Below, in pieces: positions 1-4,974 of a stretch of DNA of 7,249 bases. The notes under the pieces were generated by a model, which saw only the letters and a list, made by a program, of their open reading frames with translations, searched no databases and was not told where the DNA came from. The stretch comes from Cytophagales bacterium (GTDB lineage Bacteria; Bacteroidota; Bacteroidia; Cytophagales; JAAEPT01). The stretch covers positions 2,341 to 9,589 of the forward strand of contig WTJX01000366.1 of NCBI GenBank assembly GCA_011524675.1, given 5' to 3'. The position numbers were made by a program, and so were the translations under genes. The first letter of the stretch is position 1. Each line of letters starts with the position of its first letter.

Positions 1-543
1 AGTTTCACGTACAAACTTTTTGACTATGATGCCTAGTGAAGAAGGTAGGATAACTACTTTGAGCAGGAACAGACCCATTTCAACCTTGTCAAAAGAAGCA
101 GTTGAAGCATATAAAACAGATAGGAGGTAGGGAACTGAGAATACAATGATGGTAGAAGTAATGACCACAAATATTCCTCCTTTCAATACATTAAAACCCA
201 ATAGCCCAGAAAAAAGTGGTACAGAAGTACCGCCACATGCTGATGCTAATAGAAATAGTCCTATTCTCATTTCTTTGGTCAAACCTAATGTAAGTACATA
301 TACGGCTAAGGGAATAAGGATGACGGAGATAACAGATTTGATTACGATACTTAAGAATGATTGCTTAAGACTTGCAATCTGGCTTAGATCAACACGCAAA
401 AAGCCTAAAAATAAATTGAGCATTAAAAACACATAGGCATAGTCTGTGATGGGAGAAAAAAGCTTTGGAAAAAGAAAGCCTAACAATCCAAAGGAAAAGA
501 GTATGGGCGCAAAATGTTTTTCTATGAGTTTTAAAAGCTTCAT
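1..543 (-). CDS. Bile acid:sodium symporter (SBF/BASS)-like membrane transporter, partial
   Basis: The reverse strand is open without a stop from an ATG at 541-543 to the window edge, giving 181 codons of the N-terminal part. The product is strongly hydrophobic, with likely membrane segments near residues 11-30, 33-50, 64-84, 93-113, 121-146 and 157-174. The first helix pair (FGLLGFLFPKLF, then a stretch ending LFLGFLRVDL) and the segment SACGGTSVPLFSGLLG at 101-116, in a helix that is broken in this fold, resemble the SBF/BASS family. Those proteins usually have about 10 helices and 300 residues and import organic anions with sodium. The substrate cannot be told; ACR3-type arsenite carriers and other BART-superfamily members are alternatives. 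The start fits because the signal-free N-terminus MKLLKLIEKH leads straight into helix 1. The gene follows miaE by 135 bp on the same strand, and I saw no TAnnTTTG box before it. The C-terminal half lies outside the window. Confidence 0.7.
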   Translation of the reverse strand, partial: MKLLKLIEKHFAPILFSFGLLGFLFPKLFSPITDYAYVFLMLNLFLGFLRVDLSQIASLKQSFLSIVIKSVISVILIPLAVYVLTLGLTKEMRIGLFLLASACGGTSVPLFSGLLGFNVLKGGIFVVITSTIIVFSVPYLLSVLYASTASFDKVEMGLFLLKVVILPSSLGIIVKKFVRET

Positions 544-678
544 TTTTATATCAGTTAGGTAGTTTGTATTTGTTTGATAAACTACGTGTAGTGTTGTAGC
601 TTTTTTACAGTTTACTCAGAATTTTGTGTTGGCTAAAAGTTCATGTGAATAAAGACATAATTAGTGGAATGTCTAGGC

Positions 679-1263
679 TTAGTGCATTCTATCACCTCTT
701 AGCTCCCAAGATTGTAATAGTTTTTCTTCAAAGTTTAACCATTCTTGCCATCGTTCCATCACAATAGCTTCGCTTCTTCCGTATTTTTTGGCAAGATCAA
801 TAAAGGTACGGTAGTGTCCAGCTTCAGAGGCCATCAAATCATGATAAAACTTTTTTAGACCTTCGTCTTCTATATGTAATGACAGTAAGCGAAAACGCTC
901 ACAGCTTCTAGCTTCAATAAGGGCATTCATCAAAAGTTTTTCTACTAGTTGGTCATTTCTATCTCCTCCTTTTTTGATAAAAGTCAATAAAGCACCTACA
1001 TACTCGTCTTTTCGTTGTTTGCCTAGTTTATAGCCTCTTTTTTCTAGTTCTGCTAACACCATTCTGAAATGCCCCCATTCTTCCGATACGATAGGGCAAA
1101 GCGTAGTCACTAGCTCTTCTTTATCTGAAAAGCCAACGATAAGAGAGATACATGACGATGCTGCTTTCTGCTCACAATATGCGTGATCTGTCAAAATATC
1201 TTCAATGCTTTTTTCTACAATATTAACCCAACGAGGGTCGGTAGGTAATTTTAATCCTAGCAT
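679..1263 (-). CDS. miaE: tRNA-(ms2io6A37) hydroxylase MiaE, diiron ferritin-like enzyme
   Basis: This 194-residue cytosolic protein matches MiaE, which uses O2 at a diiron centre to hydroxylate the isopentenyl group of ms2i6A at position 37 of tRNAs reading UNN codons. The substrate is made by MiaA and MiaB, which are not in the window. The ferritin-like four-helix ligand set is intact: E31 in DHAYCEQKAAS, E62 and H65 in EEWGHF, E117 in IEARSCERF, and E147 and H150 in SEAGHYRTF. The spacing (one E, ExxH, one E, ExxH) is that expected for a carboxylate-bridged diiron site. The length fits the shorter members of the family. The ATG start is supported by the family-like N-terminus (KLPTDPRWVNIVEKSIEDILTDH). 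The gene is probably transcribed alone, 281 bp downstream of the response regulator and behind its inverted repeat. An 8-bp inverted repeat and a TAnnTTTG box lie just upstream. Identification is firm; activity is inferred from the family. Confidence 0.93.
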   Translation of the reverse strand: MLGLKLPTDPRWVNIVEKSIEDILTDHAYCEQKAASSCISLIVGFSDKEELVTTLCPIVSEEWGHFRMVLAELEKRGYKLGKQRKDEYVGALLTFIKKGGDRNDQLVEKLLMNALIEARSCERFRLLSLHIEDEGLKKFYHDLMASEAGHYRTFIDLAKKYGRSEAIVMERWQEWLNFEEKLLQSWELRGDRMH

Positions 1264-1267
1264 ACTA

Positions 1268-1296
1268 CAAAACTATTTGTTGCTTCAACAAATTTA
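1268..1296 (-). promoter_or_regulatory. Candidate miaE promoter box plus 8-bp inverted repeat in the leader
   Basis: Read on the minus strand, TAAATTTG (1296 down to 1289) matches the Bacteroidetes -7 consensus TAnnTTTG exactly, and would place transcription start about 20 nt before the miaE ATG. No TTTG is seen at the expected -33 spacing. A perfect 8-bp inverted repeat, ATTTGTTG at 1275-1282 and CAACAAAT at 1286-1293 with a 3-nt loop, overlaps the box and would fold in the 5' leader or serve as an operator. A second TAnnTTTG match (1275 to 1268) is too close to the ATG to be the main promoter unless the message is leaderless. Confidence 0.35.
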
Positions 1297-1477
1297 AGTT
1301 AAACAATTAGTAAGTAGAAATGATAAGTCTTTTTTTTCTTTTCTGGAATCGAAGGTGGGATTATAGCTCTTTTTCTGCTTTGTTTTTTCTCCTCTTACTT
1401 ATGAGTTGGATAAAGTAGATTTGATGGTAATGAACTTTTGGCTTTAAGTTTTTTGATGTTTTGTTGTGGTAGGAGTG

Positions 1478-1519
1478 AGGTATAAGACAAAAGAATTAAA
1501 TTTCTTTTGTCTTATACCT
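1478..1519 (-). terminator. Perfect 18-bp inverted repeat, likely terminator of the response regulator gene
   Basis: AGGTATAAGACAAAAGAA at 1478-1495 is exactly complementary to 1502-1519, with a 6-nt loop. The hairpin begins 25 bp past the stop of the response regulator gene, where a terminator is expected. No T-run follows the stem on either strand; the T/A-rich tract is inside the stem. It is therefore not a textbook intrinsic terminator, but a mRNA 3'-end stabilising or termination hairpin is still the simplest reading. The symmetry means it would form on either strand. A protein-binding palindrome is the alternative. Confidence 0.6.
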
Positions 1520-1544
1520 TCTAAGTAATGATGAGGTTTTTTAT

Positions 1545-2057
1545 CTATTTTAATGATGTATGTTTTCGCTGTGATAAGATTAAATTTTCTGCTTTTTGGA
1601 ATGTTTTTATTAGTTCTTCACCTTCTACTGGTTTTACTACATGTGCCCATATTTCACCAGAAGCTAGTGCTTTGCTGATATACCCTAAGGTAGAGGCATG
1701 ACTAGTTAATAATATTTTGATGGTATCTTTATAACGTGCAGAAATAGACTTGAAAAACTCTCTGCCTGTTTCGTGTGGCATATAATGATCGCTTGCAATA
1801 ATGTCAATATTTTCCTTATCCAGTATTTCTCTAGCTTTACTAGTAGTAAGACAAGTAAAGATATTGTATTTATCCTTGAAGATAGTCTTAAAAATCAAAA
1901 GAGAAATTTCGTCATCATCTACATAGAGAATGTTAATTTTACCTTGACTACCTGTATCGGTATTATTTTTTGTTTTATTAGCATCTACAGTATTGGGTTT
2001 ATTGCCTACTAATAAAGGAGTGATGATACCAGTGTAAGATTGAGTAAGATTGTTCAT
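1545..2057 (-). CDS. Single-domain response regulator (receiver domain only)
   Basis: The protein has 170 residues. Residues about 41-160 form a CheY-like receiver with all key positions: the acidic pair D47/D48 in ILYVDDDE, the phospho-acceptor D90 in IIASDHYMP, T118 in ILLTSH and K142 in VVKP. It should accept phosphate from a histidine kinase, but no kinase or phosphotransfer protein is encoded nearby, so the partner is unknown. No DNA-binding or enzymatic output domain follows the receiver; it must act through protein contacts or in a phosphorelay. The first 39 residues are a polar tail rich in Asn and Thr with no recognised fold. No ATG lies between that tail and the receiver, so I keep the ATG at 2055-2057. 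The gene is divergent from the CvfB-like gene and ends just before a strong inverted repeat. The receiver identity is firm; the pathway is not identifiable. Confidence 0.9.
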   Translation of the reverse strand: MNNLTQSYTGIITPLLVGNKPNTVDANKTKNNTDTGSQGKINILYVDDDEISLLIFKTIFKDKYNIFTCLTTSKAREILDKENIDIIASDHYMPHETGREFFKSISARYKDTIKILLTSHASTLGYISKALASGEIWAHVVKPVEGEELIKTFQKAENLILSQRKHTSLK

Positions 2058-2089
2058 ATTGTTTTGTTTGATGTTGTAACACCATTAGT

Positions 2090-2121
2090 CAAATACTGTG
2101 CTAATTTTAATTTAATGCAAA
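2090..2121 (-). promoter_or_regulatory. Weak candidate promoter for the response regulator gene
   Basis: On the minus strand, TTTG (2121 to 2118) is followed after 20 bp by AGTATTTG (2097 to 2090). This approximates the Bacteroidetes -33 TTTG / -7 TAnnTTTG arrangement, but the first two bases of the -7 box do not match. Just upstream lie an A9 run (2119-2127) and a T9 run (2130-2138), which could act as an UP-like or curved element. The start of transcription would fall about 25 nt before the ATG. Confidence 0.3.
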
Positions 2122-2191
2122 AAAAAATGTTTTTTTTTACTTTTTAGCTAAGTATTCGGTAGAGTATGCCTTAATTCTGATGAGTTTTGGT

Positions 2192-2233
2192 TAAGAAGGC
2201 TTTGTTAAATGAATTCTTTATAAGAAGGCTTTG
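2192..2233. repeat. 13-bp direct repeat pair
   Basis: TAAGAAGGCTTTG occurs exactly at 2192-2204 and 2221-2233, starts 29 bp apart, between the divergent response regulator and CvfB-like genes. It could be a pair of regulator sites on adjacent DNA turns, or a relic of a short duplication. No known operator is recognised. Confidence 0.6.
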
Positions 2234-2398
2234 CCTAACTAAAATTTTGTATAACGCTGAATAAGCGCAAAAGATGGTTTTGGAAAGTATTCTACAATAC
2301 AATGAGTGGTTTATCTTATAGACACGATGCATGAATTACTTTTTGACTTTACTGCTTCAATAGGTTTCTTCCCCTACATATTGAGTTACATTTTTCAT

Positions 2399-2406
2399 TA
2401 TCTTTG
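2399..2406 (+). promoter_or_regulatory. Candidate -7 promoter box of the CvfB-like gene
   Basis: TATCTTTG matches the Bacteroidetes TAnnTTTG element exactly, 17 bp before the ATG, implying a very short leader of about 13 nt. No TTTG is present at the usual -33 spacing, so support is partial. Confidence 0.35.
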
Positions 2407-2423
2407 AGTAAAATATATAGTAT

Positions 2424-3260
2424 ATGATAGCGGTCGGGACTTATAACGAATTGGAAATTTTGAGAGAAACGAGTGTAGGGCTATTTCTCGGAGACGAAGC
2501 GCAAGAAGAAGATGTGTTATTGCCTAATAAGTATTGTCCCAAACAATTTGAGATAGGGGATAAGCTAGACGTATTTGTGTATCGTGATTACGAAGATAGA
2601 AAGATAGCTACTAACCTCACACCTAAAATATTTTTGAATGAATTTGCCTTTCTTAAAGTGGTTTCTGTATCCAATGTAGGTGCTTTTTTGGATTGGGGAC
2701 TAGAAAAAGATTTGATGGTACCGTTCAAAGAACAAAGACAAAAAATGCAGGAGGGGAGATGGTACATTGTTTATTTAGACCTAGATGAGCGTACAGACCG
2801 TTTGTTTGCTAGTAATAAGATAGAGCATTATTTGCAAAATCATGAGTTAACAGTAGAAGAAAAGCAGGAAGTTGACTTGATGGTGATGCAAAAAACAGAT
2901 TTGGGTTATTCTGTGATCGTTAATGGTCAACACAAAGGGCTAGTGTATGAAAATCAAGTTTTTAGAAGTTTACAGATAGGACAGTCATTAAAAGGCTATG
3001 TCAAAGAGATAAGAGAAGATAATAAATTAGATATCTCTTTACAGCCAATAGGTTATGAGCAATTTAATGACATTAATGTAGATACAATATATAGGGCTTT
3101 ATTAGATCAAGATGGTTATATGCTTTTTACAGACAAAAGCTCACCCGAAGAGATTTATGATGCCTTTGGTATGAGTAAAAAAGCATTTAAAAAGGCAGTA
3201 GGGGCTTTGTATAAGGCTCAAAAAATAAGTATTGAAGACAGAGGTATTAGGCTACTTTAG
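2424..3260 (+). CDS. cvfB: CvfB/YitL-family S1-domain RNA-binding protein
   Basis: This 278-residue cytosolic protein has the layout of the CvfB (conserved virulence factor B, YitL) family: three S1-like OB folds followed by a winged helix. S1-1 spans about residues 3-64 (VGTYNELEILRETSVGLFL, ending RKIATNL). S1-2 spans about 73-132 (VSNVGAFLDWGLEKDLMVP). S1-3 spans about 150-206 (GYSVIVNGQHKGLVYENQV). The C-terminal winged helix at about 218-278 carries the family signature (TDKSSPEEIYDAFGMSKKAF, then GALYKAQKISIEDRGIRLL). CvfB proteins bind RNA and affect virulence or toxin gene expression in staphylococci; the role in Bacteroidetes is not established, so general post-transcriptional control is inference. 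The ATG at 2424 is right because S1-1 begins within a few residues of it. The length is that of the whole family, with no truncation. It converges on the repeat protein gene, 102 bp away, and stands as a single-gene unit. Confidence 0.9.
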   Translation: MIAVGTYNELEILRETSVGLFLGDEAQEEDVLLPNKYCPKQFEIGDKLDVFVYRDYEDRKIATNLTPKIFLNEFAFLKVVSVSNVGAFLDWGLEKDLMVPFKEQRQKMQEGRWYIVYLDLDERTDRLFASNKIEHYLQNHELTVEEKQEVDLMVMQKTDLGYSVIVNGQHKGLVYENQVFRSLQIGQSLKGYVKEIREDNKLDISLQPIGYEQFNDINVDTIYRALLDQDGYMLFTDKSSPEEIYDAFGMSKKAFKKAVGALYKAQKISIEDRGIRLL

Positions 3261-3326
3261 TGTCTTTTGTTTATAGTTAAGAGAAAAGAAAGTGTTTTGT
3301 CATTGAAAAGGTATGGTTTAAAATAA

Positions 3327-3346
3327 ACTAGAATATTATGTCTAGT
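3327..3346. terminator. Weak hairpin between convergent genes
   Basis: ACTAGA (3327-3332) and TCTAGT (3341-3346) form a 6-bp stem with an 8-nt loop in the 102-bp gap between the convergent CvfB-like and repeat protein genes. It overlaps a second small stem (GTTTA 3316-3320 with TAAAC 3324-3328). Position suits a bidirectional terminator, but the stem is short and no T-run follows. Confidence 0.25.
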
Positions 3347-3362
3347 CTATAAGTTAGAATAA

Positions 3363-4580
3363 TTAACGATTCCAAATATCACTTTCTCTTGAATCATATT
3401 TAGGCGCACTACCTTTTTTTGCGATTGCCTTACTTTCTTTCTCTTCTTTTCTAGCATGTTTTTTTAAAATACTTTTACGTATGCGTTGTTGTTTATTGTA
3501 GCTTTTATAAGTCCCATCTGATACTACTTTGTACACTTTGCTAGTATTTAGTTCATCTTTTGTACGCTGAACGCTGATATTGCCTTCATAATTTGCTATT
3601 TCTTGATCTTTCATTCTCATGGTTATATTATTTTTGTTTATCACCGTTTTGGACTGAAATCCTTCAAACTGAGAATATTCTCTGTCTTTAATGTGTATCA
3701 TTTTATTGTTTTTATCAATACTTGATCTGTCAATAGTACCTGAGTAGCCTGCTTTTTCTTGCTCTTTTTCTCTCATAATAGCCCCTGCTTCTTTAATGCC
3801 AGAGCTTTTATCTGCACCTGTATATTCTCCCACTTCTTTATCTTTGTGCCTCATGATGGTTTCACCTTGTTTTATTCCTGTGCTTCTATCTGCACCTGTA
3901 TAATCTCCCACTTCTTTATCTTTGTGCCTCATGATGGTTTCACCTTGTTTTATTCCTGTGCTTCTATCTGCGCCTGTATAATCTCCTACTTCCTTATCTT
4001 TGTGCCTCATGATAGTCTCACCCTGCTTTATCCCCGTGCTTCTATCTGTACCAGTGTATTTGCCTTGCTGTTTGTCTATATGTCTTTTGATAGTTTCGGC
4101 TTGTTTTATTCCTGTACTTCTATCCGCACCTGTATATTTCCCTACCTTTTGATCGTTAATCATTTTTGTTTTATTGGTATTGCTTAGAGAGGGGGCATCT
4201 GAGTTGACATTATGGTCGTGCTTAAATTGTTTTTTATCTTGTTCTTTGACTATTGCTTCTTTATGGTTAGTGAGATTTCCTTTATCGGCACTACTTTTTT
4301 TATCTTTCTTACGAATTTTTTTATCCTTCTTTTTTGTGTCGGATTTCATAAGTTTTTTTGAAGAAAGTCTTTTTTTATCTTTCTTCCAATCTTCTATTTT
4401 TTCTTTTGCCTTCTTTTCTCCCTGTTTTTTTTGTAAGTCCCACATCTTTTGCTGTGTAGGGGTTGGGTTCTGCTCATCTACATCTTGTTGAGAGAATGCA
4501 CCTGTCTTTATGATGAACATAAGGACAAGGAATAATAAATAATGTCTAATTCTAACGTTTTCTTTGTTGTTTACCTGCAT
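3363..4580 (-). CDS. Secreted lysine-rich protein with 26-residue tandem repeats, unknown function
   Basis: I do not recognise a characterised family. The 405-residue protein begins with a signal peptide: basic n-region to about residue 13, hydrophobic YLLFLVLMFII, probable cleavage after GAFS at 27-30. Residues about 43-100 are a highly charged, Lys-dominated and probably helical stretch (TQQKMWDLQKKQGEKKAKEK). Residues 147-328 are seven 26-residue repeats, with an eighth degenerate one to about 354. The core reads G-x-Y-T-G-A-D-R-S-T-G-I-K and ends M-R-H-K-D-K-E-V. The C-terminus is again basic and ends KYDSRESDIWNR. There is no membrane anchor after the signal peptide and no catalytic motif, so it is probably periplasmic or exported and binds something anionic or forms a fibrous structure; this is inference. 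The ATG at 4578-4580 overlaps the upstream lipoprotein gene by 29 bp; an ATT at 4548-4550 would give a shorter signal peptide. The neighbour suggests that the two act together. Confidence 0.85.
   Translation of the reverse strand: MQVNNKENVRIRHYLLFLVLMFIIKTGAFSQQDVDEQNPTPTQQKMWDLQKKQGEKKAKEKIEDWKKDKKRLSSKKLMKSDTKKKDKKIRKKDKKSSADKGNLTNHKEAIVKEQDKKQFKHDHNVNSDAPSLSNTNKTKMINDQKVGKYTGADRSTGIKQAETIKRHIDKQQGKYTGTDRSTGIKQGETIMRHKDKEVGDYTGADRSTGIKQGETIMRHKDKEVGDYTGADRSTGIKQGETIMRHKDKEVGEYTGADKSSGIKEAGAIMREKEQEKAGYSGTIDRSSIDKNNKMIHIKDREYSQFEGFQSKTVINKNNITMRMKDQEIANYEGNISVQRTKDELNTSKVYKVVSDGTYKSYNKQQRIRKSILKKHARKEEKESKAIAKKGSAPKYDSRESDIWNR
3519..4142 (-). repeat. 78-bp in-frame tandem repeat array inside the secreted protein gene
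   Basis: Units read on the minus strand: R1 4142-4065, R2 4064-3987, R3 3986-3909, R4 3908-3831, R5 3830-3753, R6 3752-3675, R7 3674-3597, and a degenerate R8 to about 3519. R3 and R4 differ at one base only (3972 G versus 3894 A, a silent Gly codon change), so they are a recent duplication or were homogenised by conversion. R1, R2 and R5 are clear relatives. R6 and R7 keep mainly the aromatic-x-Gly turn and the Met-x-x-Lys-Asp motif. Confidence 0.95.
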
Positions 4581-4974
4581 AGATCATTCTTTGGATAAAG
4601 TTCTTTTTTCCAACCTTGTGGATTCTTTTAGGTTCTTTTTTCTTTATAAGGCCATTGCGGTCTTTTACTTCTATTTTTTTTGTTTTGTCTCTTTCTTCAT
4701 CTTTCTCTTTTGGAGCGTCATTCTTTACTTTATGAACGCTTCCCTTGTCTATTCCTGTATTTCCAGTCTCAAAAGGAAAGTCATTTTCTATGGGGGCGGT
4801 TTCTTTTGGTGCAGTACTCGTTGTTTGAGTGCTATCACCTTGTTGTAATACGCCAGACAAGTCAGCTACATTTACTTTGCTGATATCAGGGCAAGGGTAT
4901 AGTTTTGCCGAGCAACTCTCTAGGCACATTACCAAACCTAGCAATAGGATACTATGTAATATTAGCTTTTTAAT
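4552..4974 (-). CDS. Small lysine-rich lipoprotein of unknown function, probable ATT start
   Basis: No characterised family is recognised. Reading from an ATT at 4972-4974 gives 140 residues with a classical lipoprotein signal: KKLILHSILLLGLVMC, then the lipobox LESC with the lipidated Cys at residue 21. The next residues SAKLYPCPD supply another Cys at 28. The middle is polar and low in complexity (Gln, Thr, Ser, Pro), and the C-terminal third is strongly basic (IKKKEPKRIHKVGKK, ending GKQQRKR). It is probably anchored in the outer or inner membrane facing the periplasm. A TTG at 4942-4944 gives 130 residues but loses the basic n-region and half the hydrophobic core; the ATG at 4927-4929 destroys the signal. 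A stop (4981-4983) lies three codons upstream of the ATT, and no ATG or GTG exists between. The ATT overlaps the E1 stop (ATTAA), suggesting coupled translation, and the 3' end overlaps the repeat protein gene by 29 bp. Confidence 0.75.
   Translation of the reverse strand: MKKLILHSILLLGLVMCLESCSAKLYPCPDISKVNVADLSGVLQQGDSTQTTSTAPKETAPIENDFPFETGNTGIDKGSVHKVKNDAPKEKDEERDKTKKIEVKDRNGLIKKKEPKRIHKVGKKNFIQRMIYAGKQQRKR

Larger units (their letters stand above)
2058..2423. other. Divergent intergenic region, 366 bp
   Basis: No gene is seen on either strand. Leaving aside the two candidate promoters at its ends, the region holds A9 and T9 runs two bases apart (2119-2138) and an exact 13-bp direct repeat TAAGAAGGCTTTG at 2192-2204 and 2221-2233. 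A small hairpin (TTCTT/AAGAA, 2214-2226) overlaps the second repeat. The middle (about 2235-2395) is AT-rich without any motif I recognise. It must carry the control signals of both flanking genes. Confidence 0.6.

Noticed and set aside
146..436. Plus-strand frame of 96 codons near the left edge.
   Set aside because: It lies wholly antisense to the partial membrane transporter, whose frame is open for 181 codons and has coherent transmembrane segments.
544..678. A possible RNA gene or small gene between miaE and the transporter.
   Set aside because: No cloverleaf, no conserved RNA motif and no open frame with a plausible start; only a 5-bp stem with a 2-nt loop at the sequence ACTACGTGTAGT.
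1268..1275. TAGTTTTG as the miaE promoter box.
   Set aside because: It ends only 4 bp before the ATG, which would require a leaderless message; the match further upstream is better placed.
3519..4142. A CRISPR-like or minisatellite array.
   Set aside because: The units are contiguous 78-bp in-frame coding repeats with no unique spacers and no cas genes nearby.
3759..4491. Long plus-strand reading frames opposite the repeat protein gene (3759-4187 and 4174-4491).
   Set aside because: They are antisense to a well-supported gene. The 78-bp period is a multiple of three, so one stop-free unit keeps the opposite frame open; the products are low-complexity Phe/Ser/Cys-rich strings.
4927..4944. 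TTG (4942-4944) or ATG (4927-4929) as start of the lipoprotein gene.
   Set aside because: Both remove the basic n-region, and the ATG removes nearly the whole signal sequence before the lipobox Cys. TTG remains possible but explains the sequence less well than ATT.
4552..4974. Homology between the lipoprotein stretch TGNTGIDKGSVHKVKND and the repeat unit of its neighbour (STGIKQGETIMRHKD).
   Set aside because: Only TGI, a Gly three residues later, and a few Lys/Asp line up in two low-complexity proteins; this is within chance.
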